Of a stretch of DNA of 64,000 nucleotides, positions 17,566 to 26,656 are shown one piece after another (position 1 is the first letter of the stretch; each line of letters opens with the position of its first letter). The translations under genes and the position numbers were made by a program. The notes under the pieces were generated by a model. It ran no database searches. It had not been told where the DNA came from and saw only the letters and a list, made by a program, of their open reading frames with translations. Origin of the DNA: SZUA-152 sp964401355 (lineage in GTDB: Bacteria; Pseudomonadota; Gammaproteobacteria; SZUA-152); contig CAYNYJ010000005.1 in assembly GCA_964401355.1 (NCBI GenBank), positions 5,400 through 69,399 of the forward strand. The letters run 5' to 3'.

Positions 17566-19529
17566 GTGGTTTTCACCTCAGTTGTTTGCCCATTCGTCTG
17601 TTGTGCCGCATTTTTATTAAAAAAAGCCTGTACATCGGCGACCTCCCGACTCACCGGCATCGGCGGCAGACTGTTGCGAAAGATGCGCCCGTAGCCCTTG
17701 CCGAACAACCGAGGATCGCAAATCATCAGCACCCCACGGTCGCTGACATCACGGATCAAGCGCCCCACGCCTTGCTTGAGGGTGATGGCCGCCTGCGGCA
17801 CCTGATAATCAAAAAACGGATTCAGGCCGCGCTCACGCATGGCTTCGAGCCGCGCCTGCATCACCGGATCACCCGGCGAACTGAACGGCAGCTTGTCGAT
17901 GATCACGCAAGACAGCGCCTCGCCGCGCACATCCACGCCCTCCCAAAAACTGCTGGTGCCCACCAGTACCGCGTTGCCCAGCGCGCGGAACCGCTCCAGC
18001 AGTTCGCCGCGCGGCAGGCTGCCCTGCACCAGCAGCGGGTAGTCGATAGTGCCCTCTAGCGCACGGGCGACGATATTCAGCGCCCGGTAGCTGGTGAGCA
18101 GAAAAAAGGTGCGGCCACCGCTGGCCTCGATCACCGGCCGCGCCGCCTCCACCACCAACGCCGTGTAATCCGGGCTGTTGGGCGCGGGCAACGCCGTGGG
18201 CACGTACAACAGCGCCTGTTTGGCAAAATCAAAGGGACTGTCCCAGCGTCGGGCGTGAACATCTTCGATGCCCAGTTGACGGGAAAAATGGGTGAAATCC
18301 TCGCCCACCGCCAGAGTCGCCGAGGTGAAAATCCAGGCACTTTTATGTTTATCGACATAACTGCGGAAGGTCTCGCTGACCTCCAGCGGCGTCATGTGCA
18401 GCACAAAACCGCGCGCGTGGGTCTCGAACCACTGGATCACTCCCTGCTCCTCACTGCCGCCATCGACAAACTGATCCAGCCGGTTTTTCAATTCCAGGCA
18501 GCGACGCCAGTTGCGTTCCAGGCCTTTACCACGCGTGGCCAAAGGCTCCAGATCCGACTCCAGCCGCGCCAGTGATTCGGCCAGATCCTCGGTGGCCGCG
18601 CGCAAGGCCATGTTCTCGTCTTGTGAGGCCCAGGGCGCACGACGCACGTCGTTGCCCAGTGCCAGCCGGAAGTCGCGCCCCGCCTTGTCCAGCTTGGTGA
18701 TGCTGGCCTCCACCGTGTCCACGTCCGGCGCCTCGGCATGCACCTCGATCAGCACGTCGCGGCCCAGCTCCGTCAACTGGCGAGCACTGAAGCTGATGCC
18801 AAAAAAGCGGCTGGCGATATCCGGCAACTGGTGAGCCTCATCGAAAATAAAGGCATCGACGCCCGGCAGCACCTCGCCGAAACCCTCATCACGCAAAGCC
18901 AGATCGGCAAAAAACAGGTGATGATTCACCACCAGCACATCGGCGGCCTGGGCATCTTTGCGCGCCTTCACCACGAAACATTCGCTGTACGCCGGGCAGT
19001 CACCGCCCAGGCAGTTATCGGGAGTGGAAGTGACCTGCGGCCAGATCGCTGCGTCTTCCGGCACCTCGCTCAGCTCGGCAATATCGCCACGCTCAGTGCG
19101 TCCCAGCCAGGTACGGATACGCGCCATTTGATCTTGCTGCTCGGGACGCAGACGCCGACCCTCCGACATTTCCAGCCGGTGATAGCACAGGTAATTGGCT
19201 CGCCCTTTGAGCAACGCCACCGAGGTGGACACTCCCAGTGCCTTGCGCACTGTGGGCAAATCACGATGAAACAGTTGATCCTGCAGATTTTTGGTGCCGG
19301 TGGAGATCATCACCTTCTTGCCGTGTTTCTGGCTGTACAACAGTGCAGGCGCCAGATAAGCGTAGGTTTTGCCAGTGCCGGTGCCCGCCTCGGCGATCAG
19401 CATCTCATTATTTTCCAAGGCACGGATCACCGCCTCAGCCATGTCTTGCTGCTGACTGCGCGCCGCAAAACCAGGCACGTGCCTGGCGAGAGGCCCACTG
19501 GGACCCAGAATATCGGTGATGGTTTGCAT
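17562..19529 (-). CDS. yoaA: DinG/YoaA-family iron-sulfur DNA helicase
   Basis: 655 residues, an XPD-like SF2 helicase implicated in repair of stalled forks. Walker A AGTGTGKTYAYL is near 48-59; the four-Cys Fe-S cluster is spread over NYLCYH, DNCLGGDCPAYSEC; the DEAH box appears as FIFDEAHQL. Motif V/VI are seen in TSSFWEGVDVRG and QGVGRLIRD. All key residues are present. It is coupled to tsaB downstream, and 66 bp after the PD-(D/E)XK-like gene upstream. Confidence 0.95.
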   Translation of the reverse strand: MQTITDILGPSGPLARHVPGFAARSQQQDMAEAVIRALENNEMLIAEAGTGTGKTYAYLAPALLYSQKHGKKVMISTGTKNLQDQLFHRDLPTVRKALGVSTSVALLKGRANYLCYHRLEMSEGRRLRPEQQDQMARIRTWLGRTERGDIAELSEVPEDAAIWPQVTSTPDNCLGGDCPAYSECFVVKARKDAQAADVLVVNHHLFFADLALRDEGFGEVLPGVDAFIFDEAHQLPDIASRFFGISFSARQLTELGRDVLIEVHAEAPDVDTVEASITKLDKAGRDFRLALGNDVRRAPWASQDENMALRAATEDLAESLARLESDLEPLATRGKGLERNWRRCLELKNRLDQFVDGGSEEQGVIQWFETHARGFVLHMTPLEVSETFRSYVDKHKSAWIFTSATLAVGEDFTHFSRQLGIEDVHARRWDSPFDFAKQALLYVPTALPAPNSPDYTALVVEAARPVIEASGGRTFFLLTSYRALNIVARALEGTIDYPLLVQGSLPRGELLERFRALGNAVLVGTSSFWEGVDVRGEALSCVIIDKLPFSSPGDPVMQARLEAMRERGLNPFFDYQVPQAAITLKQGVGRLIRDVSDRGVLMICDPRLFGKGYGRIFRNSLPPMPVSREVADVQAFFNKNAAQQTNGQTTEVKTT

Positions 19530-19556
19530 GAGGGTTGTATTGCCGTCGTTTTTACT

Positions 19557-19591
19557 CCCTCTCCCTTTGGGAGAGGGCTGGGGTGAGGGGG
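19557..19591. repeat. short GC-rich palindromic repeat
   Basis: CCCTCTCCCTTTGGGAGAGGG (two halves CCCTCTCCC and GGGAGAGGG) followed by CTGGGGTGAGGG. The same dispersed sequence recurs at 29181-29247, where it is interrupted. It lies between yoaA and the upstream gene. Confidence 0.8.
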
Positions 19592-19595
19592 TCGT

Positions 19596-20093
19596 TTACG
19601 AGGCCTGCTCGTCGAGCGCATCTTCTTTGCTGACATCATCCACCGACCACACCCGGATGCTGATGGCCTTGAATTTCGCCACCGACATGGCGCCACGTTT
19701 GGCGCGTTTTTCCGAACCTTCCGTGCTGGCGGCAACGATAGCCTCACGATCCGCCTCAAAAATGGCCTGCGCCTCGTAATCTTCATTCATGAGGATCAGC
19801 ATCACGCTGTCCCAGTCCTGCTCCAGTTTAATCTGGCCGACACGTTGGCCGCTCTTCTTTTCGTTGAAGATGGTGCGACCCTTGATCTGAATGTACTTGC
19901 CTTCGCGAGCACCAGTGCCGATGGCATCGTAACCGCCCGCGCCCGGTTCTGCTGGCACCAGTTTCATCAGACGAATCACGTCATGAGTGGCGATTTCATT
20001 ACTAATACCCAGCGTCTGGCCCGTGGCCCGACGATAGGTCGCCGCTAACTTGCGAGCCTCGTGCATCAGTTTGTCTACATCGTATACGGCCAT
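19596..20093 (-). CDS. putative PD-(D/E)XK-fold protein (DUF6998-like)
   Basis: 165 residues. The core GYDAIGTGAREGKYIQIKGR has the spacing of a PD-(D/E)XK nuclease site: Asp56, then Q69-x-K71, with an upstream Glu33 in SNEIATHD. Several restriction or repair nucleases use Q in place of E. The C-terminus is an acidic tail. The family assignment is from memory of similar conserved hypothetical proteins; the nuclease reading is inference. It precedes the yoaA helicase on the same strand, so a joint DNA-processing role is possible. Confidence 0.6.
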   Translation of the reverse strand: MAVYDVDKLMHEARKLAATYRRATGQTLGISNEIATHDVIRLMKLVPAEPGAGGYDAIGTGAREGKYIQIKGRTIFNEKKSGQRVGQIKLEQDWDSVMLILMNEDYEAQAIFEADREAIVAASTEGSEKRAKRGAMSVAKFKAISIRVWSVDDVSKEDALDEQAS

Positions 20094-20220
20094 GATTTTC
20101 TGAATTACGAAGCGATATCCACCAAGAAAAAAGATTGTGCATATCTAACCCTATTTGTCGCCATTTTGGAAGCCGCAGCGCAACCGGCCGCCAAACTAAA
20201 CACCTGAAAAATCACTCGAA

Positions 20221-20661
20221 TTAGCCTGCCGCCGCCTCGCTTGCCGCCAAACCCCGCGCAGCCTCGATGAGTTCGGCATTACTCCGCCTAAGCACTTCAT
20301 CGTGCTTCGCCAGGGCATTGGATTTTTGCGCCAGACTCTCCGCCATGCCGTACTGCCCCTGCTGCAAACGAATCTTCGCCAGCCGATGCCAGAGCCGTGC
20401 ATTACGGGGCTCGATGCGCAGCGCCCGTTCCAGCAGAGCCGCGGCCCGCTCCCAGTGGGCCTGATATTCCTGCTGCTCGGCCTTGGCTAACAAGGTGGCC
20501 ACAGCACGACCGACATCGGGCGTGACACCCATCGCCGAAGGTGGATCCGTAACGGCTGAATCGGTGGCACAGCCAATCATCGAAAGACTGGCGATGAGTA
20601 TCATCAGCGCACCGACTAATTCACCGATTCGTTGGTATCGCATTATTTTCATATTCTGCAT
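20221..20661 (-). CDS. small TPR-repeat lipoprotein
   Basis: 146 codons. A signal sequence with lipobox-like SMIGC near residue 31 is followed by about two tetratricopeptide units (HWERAAALLERALRIEPRNARLWHRLAKIRLQQGQYGMAESLAQKS, residues ~69-113). Probably an envelope protein-interaction module. Starts at 20661, 20652 or 20643 are possible. The most upstream ATG lies inside the target duplication of the MITE copy starting at 20664, so the native ribosome site and promoter have been displaced. Converges with nothing; mrcB lies upstream. Confidence 0.8.
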   Translation of the reverse strand: MQNMKIMRYQRIGELVGALMILIASLSMIGCATDSAVTDPPSAMGVTPDVGRAVATLLAKAEQQEYQAHWERAAALLERALRIEPRNARLWHRLAKIRLQQGQYGMAESLAQKSNALAKHDEVLRRSNAELIEAARGLAASEAAAG

Positions 20662-20663
20662 TT

Positions 20664-20894
20664 CACTGCTGTTCTGTTAACCAATACATGTCATGTTGTA
20701 ATAAATTGTTTTGCGTGACCTGTCGTGTGATTTGAAAAATTGAGGGACGCATTCTCAGCAACCTATCCCGTCAGAGCCTACCCCGCGTAGCGTTTTGGGT
20801 ATTCCGACGAAGACCGGAATCCAGTGATTTCAACGACGTTCTGGATACCGGCCTGCGCCGGTATGACGAATAAAAAGTTAACGGGACAACAGTC
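20664..20894. mobile_element. MITE-like element, copy C
   Basis: 231 bp. Ends CACTGCTGTTCTGTTAAC and GTTAACGGGACAACAGTC are imperfect inverted repeats. Exact 9-bp duplication TCTGCATTT at 20655-20663 and 20895-20903. The interior shares the GCGTAGCGTTTTGGGTATTCC stretch with copy D, but lacks the 50-bp GGCGCCTACTTTCGCCTAAGAG-type segment of copies A, B and D. It fills most of the gap between the lipoprotein gene and mrcB. Confidence 0.88.
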
Positions 20895-20975
20895 TCTGCA
20901 TTTATCATTTCTTACAACTCAAAAACTTTTTACTGGGAGAACGGGTACTCAAAAAAATAGCCCTCAAAAAAAGTG

Positions 20976-23396
20976 TCACTCATCCAGCCCCTCCCAATCA
21001 CAGAGACTTTGGCCCTCAGGCTGGGTGCCAACCACAAAAGGCAACGAGACCGCATGCGGGCAATCGGCATCAATCAACAGGCCGCTGCGCCGGTCGATGC
21101 CCGTGAATTCGATCCCGGCGGGGGGCTCGACGAAAACGTTCTGCACCTCAGATCGAGCGTTCAATCGGGACAGGATATCACCCCACACCCGCAAAGCCCC
21201 ACTGGCACCGGTGAACCCGGCGGGCCGATTATCATCCAGCCCCAGCCACACGGTGACGACGTGGTTGTCACTGAAACCGGCAAACCAGCTGTCACGCAGT
21301 TCGTCACTGGTGCCGGTTTTGCCCGCCACAACCAGCCCCTCCGGCAATCGACCTTGCAGGCCACGCCCGGTGCCTTCGCGGGTCACCGCTCGCAAGGCGC
21401 TGTTGATCAGAAATATTGACTGGCTGTCAAAAGCGCGCGTCACCGACAAGGGATAGCGTTGCAAAGGACGACCGTCCGCCGTCAACACCGCCCGAATCGC
21501 GCGTAACGGGGTACGAAACCCTCCGGCCGCCAGGGTGTGATACATCTGCGTCACCTCCAACGGGGAAAAATTGGCCGCCCCCAGCAACAGCGCCGGGTAT
21601 TCGGTGAGCGGACGCTCCGCCCCCAAATCGCGCAAGGTGTCGATCACCGCTGGCACCCCCAACTCCATGCCCAAACGTGCGGTAGAAATATTATAGGAAT
21701 GAATCAGGGCATCGTGCAGCAAAACCTGATAATTCTTGCCCTTGCCTTCCTCGTCATCACTTTCAGGCCCAACGCGGAAACCGTGATTTTGGTGATCAAA
21801 GTTTTGCGGCCGCCAATGCTCGCCGCCACCCATGTCCACATCCAATGGACTGTCATCCAGCAGGCTGGCGAGGCTGTATTTTTCGGGCCGCAACAAGGCA
21901 GTGAGATACACCGCGGGTTTAATCAGCGAGCCGATGGGGCGCAGCGCATCCAGGGCGCGATTAAACCCGGCAAAACGTGGATCACGCCCGCCCACCAGCG
22001 CCTGCACTTCGCCGTCGTTGACATTCACCACCACCGCCGCGCCTTGTAATTCACTATCCGCACCCCGGCGTTGCAATCGCTCTAACTGTAAACTGACGGC
22101 CTGTTCCGCAGCACGCTGCACCTCGGGATCGAGGGTGGTAAAAATCCGCAGACCTTCGGAATTGAGATCGGATTCGCTGTAATCGCGCCGCAACTGACGA
22201 CGCACCAAATCCGTAAACGCCGGCACCCGAGACACGCGCGTGGAGTTTTGCGGCAACACTCGGGGCGCTTCAGCACTGGCCCGCTGCCCGGCAGCCGGGG
22301 ACAGTTTCCCCTGTTCCACCAATAATCTTAAAACCAGATTGCGCCGTTCAGCGGCACGCAAACGGTGACGCCGGGGATCGTAATACGACGGCCCCTTCAC
22401 CAACGCCACCAACAAGGCCACTTGCGGCAGCGACAGCTTTTTCAGCGGCTGAGCAAAATAAAATTGGCTGGCGAGACCGAAGCCGTGAATCGCGCGACGA
22501 CCATCCTGACCCAAATAAATTTCATTCACGTAGGCTTCGAGAATGTCGTTTTTGTCAAAATGAAATTCCAGCAACAGGGCCATAATGGCCTCGTTGAATT
22601 TTCGCCACAGGGTGCGTTCATTGCTGAGGAAAAAATTCTTCACCAGTTGCTGGGTAAGCGTACTCCCACCCTGCACCGTCTTGCCCGCCCGCAGGTTGAC
22701 CCACAAGGCACGCAGAATAGATGATGGCGAAACACCGTAATGCGAAAAGAACTCACGGTCTTCCACCGCCAACAAGGCGTCGATCAATAACGGCGGCACT
22801 TCATCCAGCTGCACTAGAATGCGGTCTTCCCGATGGGAGGGATAAATGTTGCCGATTAACGGTGGATCCAATCGCAACAGATCAACGGTATCACCGGTAC
22901 TGGCCTGCCAAATACCCAGCAAACGCCCAGCCGAAAACTCCAACCGCAACGACTGACTCTTTTCATCGCCATCCCAAAAATGAAACGACCGTGTGGTCAC
23001 TAAAAACGCATTGCCGGTACGCACATAAGTGCCCGGTAATGTCGGATTAGATGTCAAGCGATAACCCAGGCGTTTTAATTCGGCGACAAACTGTTTGGCG
23101 CTCACCCCCTGGTCCGGGTACAGTTCCAGCGCGCGCGCGTACACATGCGCAGGCAAGGCCCAGCGCTTACCTTCGAACTGGGTTCTTACTTCGTTATCGA
23201 GATACAACACATAAGCCGAAAGAAGCAGCAAGACACCCAGAGAAGCCCAACTGAATAAACGCAAGCGCATCAACCACTTTTTTCTCTGCTGGGAAGCACG
23301 CCGACGGCTTTGTCGATACCCGCGCCGACCCGTGCGCCGCCTACGCTTGCCTCGGGGCTTAAGACGAAAAATAAATCTTTTCAGAAAATCAAACAT
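20976..23396 (-). CDS. mrcB: bifunctional penicillin-binding protein 1B
   Basis: 806 residues from the ATG at 23396 (MFDFLKRFIFRLKPRG); the frame is open further upstream but the basic cytoplasmic tail followed by a membrane anchor (LGVLLLLSAYVLYL) is the normal PBP1B start. Glycosyltransferase motifs EDREFFSHYG and GGSTLTQQLVKNFFL and transpeptidase motifs SLIK (SxxK), SYN (SxN) and KTGT are all present. It polymerises and cross-links peptidoglycan at the inner membrane. The N-terminus is exceptionally Arg-rich (RGKRRRRTGRRGYRQSRRR). Confidence 0.96.
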   Translation of the reverse strand: MFDFLKRFIFRLKPRGKRRRRTGRRGYRQSRRRASQQRKKWLMRLRLFSWASLGVLLLLSAYVLYLDNEVRTQFEGKRWALPAHVYARALELYPDQGVSAKQFVAELKRLGYRLTSNPTLPGTYVRTGNAFLVTTRSFHFWDGDEKSQSLRLEFSAGRLLGIWQASTGDTVDLLRLDPPLIGNIYPSHREDRILVQLDEVPPLLIDALLAVEDREFFSHYGVSPSSILRALWVNLRAGKTVQGGSTLTQQLVKNFFLSNERTLWRKFNEAIMALLLEFHFDKNDILEAYVNEIYLGQDGRRAIHGFGLASQFYFAQPLKKLSLPQVALLVALVKGPSYYDPRRHRLRAAERRNLVLRLLVEQGKLSPAAGQRASAEAPRVLPQNSTRVSRVPAFTDLVRRQLRRDYSESDLNSEGLRIFTTLDPEVQRAAEQAVSLQLERLQRRGADSELQGAAVVVNVNDGEVQALVGGRDPRFAGFNRALDALRPIGSLIKPAVYLTALLRPEKYSLASLLDDSPLDVDMGGGEHWRPQNFDHQNHGFRVGPESDDEEGKGKNYQVLLHDALIHSYNISTARLGMELGVPAVIDTLRDLGAERPLTEYPALLLGAANFSPLEVTQMYHTLAAGGFRTPLRAIRAVLTADGRPLQRYPLSVTRAFDSQSIFLINSALRAVTREGTGRGLQGRLPEGLVVAGKTGTSDELRDSWFAGFSDNHVVTVWLGLDDNRPAGFTGASGALRVWGDILSRLNARSEVQNVFVEPPAGIEFTGIDRRSGLLIDADCPHAVSLPFVVGTQPEGQSLCDWEGLDE

Positions 23397-23511
23397 GAGG
23401 ACGCATTGTACCCCATGCCCCTGCCAACAAACTTCCCCGATGAAGGGTAACGCCGGTATTTTTGCTAAACTTGTCACAGCAAATGAACTTTTCGCGCTCG
23501 GAGATAAAAAT

Positions 23512-25161
23512 ATGTCCCGCAGCAATACCCACGTTCCTGTTAACAATAGCGAGGACGACAGCGTTAACGACGCCTTCGAAGAACAACAGCACACAATAAT
23601 TCCTGCCCTCTCCCGCGCCGAGGCCTACCCGCACAGCGTTGAGAATATTCAATTGATCGAAACCCATATTTCGTGGGTTTTTCTGACCGGCCATTACGCC
23701 TACAAAATAAAGAAAAACGTCAACTTCGGTTTTCTGGATTTTTCCACCCTGGCGAGGCGCCGCAGATTTTGTGAAGAAGAACTTCGTCTGAACCGTCGCC
23801 TTGCGCCCGCACTCTATCTGGGTGTCGTTCCCATTTGCGGTTCATTCCAAAAGGCCACGATTAACGGCACAGGTGAGGTGATCGAGTACGCGGTAAAAAT
23901 GCGCCAATTCGATACCCAAAACAGCTTTGATGCCTTGCTGGCAGAGAGCAAACTTACGCCATCGCACATCGATGAGAGCGCACAGGTGTTGGCGCGATTT
24001 CATTCAGGCATTGCCATTGCCGATAAAACATCCTCTTACGGTACAGCAGAGGCTATCCGACAACCGGCCATGGAAAATTTTGATCAATTGGCATTATCGA
24101 CAAACACTATATTCACCGATAATGCCGCCCATCCTTCACAACAACAGTTACAACAACAGTCACAACAACAGTTACACCGATGGACTACGAATCAACACGC
24201 GAAATTAATCGGTATTTTTGAACAGCGAAAAAACGCCGGTTTTATTCGTGAATGTCACGGCGACCTGCATTTGCGCAACATCGTTATTTGGCAAGGCCGC
24301 GTCACGCCCTTCGACGGCATTGAATTCAGCGACAACCTGCGCTGGATTGATGTCATCAGCGAACTGGCTTTTTTGTTGATGGATCTGGATGACCACCAGC
24401 AAGCCGTTCTCGCCCGGCAATTACTCAACACCTATTTATCGTTAACCGGTGACTATGCAGGATTGCGGGTACTGCGTTATTACCAGGTTTATCGCGCCAT
24501 GGTGCGTGCCAAGGTGGCGGGTTTGAGACTGGATCAGAATGAGAACAAAGCACCTCAATTATTACCGGAAATTAACAACTACCTTCAACTGGCGAAGCGT
24601 TACACTCAAACTCACGCCCCTCAACTCATCATCACCCACGGGCTGTCGGGGTCGGGTAAATCTTATCTTTCAAAACAACTCGTACTTGCCGCAGACATCA
24701 TTCATTTACGCTCCGACGTGGAACGCAAGCGTTGTTTTGGTTTTGACGCACAGGCCAAAACCCATGCTGGCATTTATTCTCCCGAGGCCACAGAAAAAAC
24801 CTACCAGCATCTTTTACAATTAACTCGAAATATTCTCGCCGCCGGCTTCACGGTATTAGTGGATGCCACTTTTTTACAGCGTCAATACCGGGACAGGTTT
24901 ACATCATTGGCGGACGAACTACAGATTCCCTTCACCATCCTGCATTGCACAGCGAAGCCTGAAACGCTGCGACAACGGGTGCAACAACGTCTGACGCAAG
25001 CTAACGATGCATCGGAAGCCAACCCAGCGGTGCTGGAAAAACAGATGCAACACCACGAAATGTTGAACACCGATGAACAACGCTATACACACACGATTCA
25101 AACCGCCGCTGCAATTGATCTCAAAAAATTGCTCGCCACATTAAATTTCACCACCCAATAG
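23512..25161 (+). CDS. APH-like / AAA-type P-loop kinase fusion protein
   Basis: 549 residues from the ATG at 23512 (GGAG ribosome site). The N-terminal half is aminoglycoside-phosphotransferase-like (ECHGDLHLRNIVIW..FDGIEF, Brenner-type catalytic motif with HGD and a metal-binding D). The C-terminal third is a P-loop kinase (THGLSGSGKSYLSKQL near 440) with DATFLQRQYRDRF, like polynucleotide kinase-type domains. This two-domain protein is widespread in proteobacteria but its substrate is unknown. A CAA-repeat tract (24140-24175) makes a polyGln stretch. Divergent from mrcB with about 115 bp between starts. Confidence 0.85.
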   Translation: MSRSNTHVPVNNSEDDSVNDAFEEQQHTIIPALSRAEAYPHSVENIQLIETHISWVFLTGHYAYKIKKNVNFGFLDFSTLARRRRFCEEELRLNRRLAPALYLGVVPICGSFQKATINGTGEVIEYAVKMRQFDTQNSFDALLAESKLTPSHIDESAQVLARFHSGIAIADKTSSYGTAEAIRQPAMENFDQLALSTNTIFTDNAAHPSQQQLQQQSQQQLHRWTTNQHAKLIGIFEQRKNAGFIRECHGDLHLRNIVIWQGRVTPFDGIEFSDNLRWIDVISELAFLLMDLDDHQQAVLARQLLNTYLSLTGDYAGLRVLRYYQVYRAMVRAKVAGLRLDQNENKAPQLLPEINNYLQLAKRYTQTHAPQLIITHGLSGSGKSYLSKQLVLAADIIHLRSDVERKRCFGFDAQAKTHAGIYSPEATEKTYQHLLQLTRNILAAGFTVLVDATFLQRQYRDRFTSLADELQIPFTILHCTAKPETLRQRVQQRLTQANDASEANPAVLEKQMQHHEMLNTDEQRYTHTIQTAAAIDLKKLLATLNFTTQ

Positions 25162-25200
25162 CACCACCCAATAGCACCATCTAATATCACAAAGAATGTG

Positions 25201-26406
25201 TCACTGACCGCCCGTTATTTTAAAAATCTTTCCGCCCAAGTCCAGCAGATAAATTTCACCCGCCCGGTCTTCCGCAAACGAGGCAATATTGAGACCGCTC
25301 TCCATTAATAATTGGCGTTGATAGCGTCCATCGCGCGCGGCAAACAGGCCCCACATTTTTCCGCTGCAATAATCTGCAAAAAGATACACGCCCTGCAGGG
25401 CCGGAATCGCGGCACCTCGGTACACATAACCGCCCGTCACTGAGCAGCCTTCCGCGTGAGAATATTCCGCGACCGGCTCTATCAATCCCGATACACGACA
25501 GTCACCCGAATAACAATGCGCGCCTTCGCGCAGGCTCCATCCATAATTGCCGCCGGGTGTGACAATATTGATTTCTTCCCAGGTATTCTGGCCAACATCG
25601 GCTAACCACAATTCACCGGTGTTGCGATCAAAACTCCAACGCCAGGGATTACGCAGCCCATAGGCAAAAATTTCCGGTCGGCCACCGGCGTTGACAAAGG
25701 GATTGTCCGGCGGAATTTGGTAACCCATTTTCCCGTTGAAACCTAAGCCTTTAACATCGAAGTCACTCACATCCAGCCGTAACAGCGAACCCAATAAGGT
25801 CTGGGTATTTTGTCCGTTGCCCTTCGGGTCTCCCGCCGAGCCGCCATCCCCCAAACCAAAATAGAGATAACCGTCCGGCCCGAACTGCACATTGCCGCCG
25901 TTGTGATTGGTGAAGGGTTGCGACACCTCAAGCAAGATTTGCTCACTACTTTTATCCAGCGTCCGACCGCCATCACGACTCTGCCAGCGCGATAATACCG
26001 ACGTCAGTGGTGAGCCGGATTTTTTACCTGATCGGGTATATGAAAGGTACACCCGGCCGTTTTGAGCAAATTGAGGGTCAAGCGCCATGCCCAGCAGTCC
26101 GGCCTCATTGGGCCCGGACTCGACAGCGCGCCGCAGGTCGATAAACACCGTGCGCTTCAGCGTCAAACCCAACTGCTGAATCCGCAGCACCCGTCCGGCC
26201 TGTTCCACCAGATACCAGCTGCGCGGTGTCGCATCAGCCATGAACGTTCGCGGCGCCTCAAGTAATGCCAGGGGCTTGTTCATGACAATCGTCTCGAACA
26301 CCGGCTTCAGGACTAGCGTCGGCCCCGCATAAAGCAGCCCGCTACTGCACAGGCAAGCCAGCAACACCCCAGCATTTTTCATCCATCGTCCCGTATTCAT
26401 GCGCAT
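25201..26406 (-). CDS. PQQ-dependent soluble sugar dehydrogenase family protein
   Basis: 401 residues from the ATG at 26406 (AGAGGGA site 7 nt upstream). A signal peptide precedes a six-bladed beta-propeller of the glucose/sorbosone dehydrogenase family: EAGLLGMALDPQF, TNHNGGNVQFGPDGYLYFGLGDGG, YGLRNPWRWSFD, LWLADVGQNTWEEIN, GGNYGW. The family oxidises aldoses in the periplasm using PQQ; no PQQ synthesis genes are in view. Four Cys in the C-terminal part (HCYSGDC, GCSVTGG, DYCSG) could form disulfides. It stands alone. Confidence 0.9.
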   Translation of the reverse strand: MRMNTGRWMKNAGVLLACLCSSGLLYAGPTLVLKPVFETIVMNKPLALLEAPRTFMADATPRSWYLVEQAGRVLRIQQLGLTLKRTVFIDLRRAVESGPNEAGLLGMALDPQFAQNGRVYLSYTRSGKKSGSPLTSVLSRWQSRDGGRTLDKSSEQILLEVSQPFTNHNGGNVQFGPDGYLYFGLGDGGSAGDPKGNGQNTQTLLGSLLRLDVSDFDVKGLGFNGKMGYQIPPDNPFVNAGGRPEIFAYGLRNPWRWSFDRNTGELWLADVGQNTWEEINIVTPGGNYGWSLREGAHCYSGDCRVSGLIEPVAEYSHAEGCSVTGGYVYRGAAIPALQGVYLFADYCSGKMWGLFAARDGRYQRQLLMESGLNIASFAEDRAGEIYLLDLGGKIFKITGGQ

Positions 26407-26656
26407 TTCATATCCCTCTGTGCCGAACACCCTGCCCACTCATTCCCGTTCGAAAATCAACGATAACCCCCGCTAAACATCCCATTCTAAACCCCAAAAA
26501 AAACAGGGTTGAAAAGTGCCGTTAGCGGGAGTTGCCAGGATCAAACAGGCCCATTACACTGACCGTCGAAATTTATCTGCTGTGACTGTACCGCTATATT
26601 TCTCATCATTTTTTACAGGTTTCCGGCGTCCCATATTTTCAATCATAAGCACTGAA

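Noticed and set aside
18738..19586. 282-codon open frame opposite yoaA
   Set aside because: Lies wholly antisense to a strongly conserved helicase; composition is that of a shadow frame.
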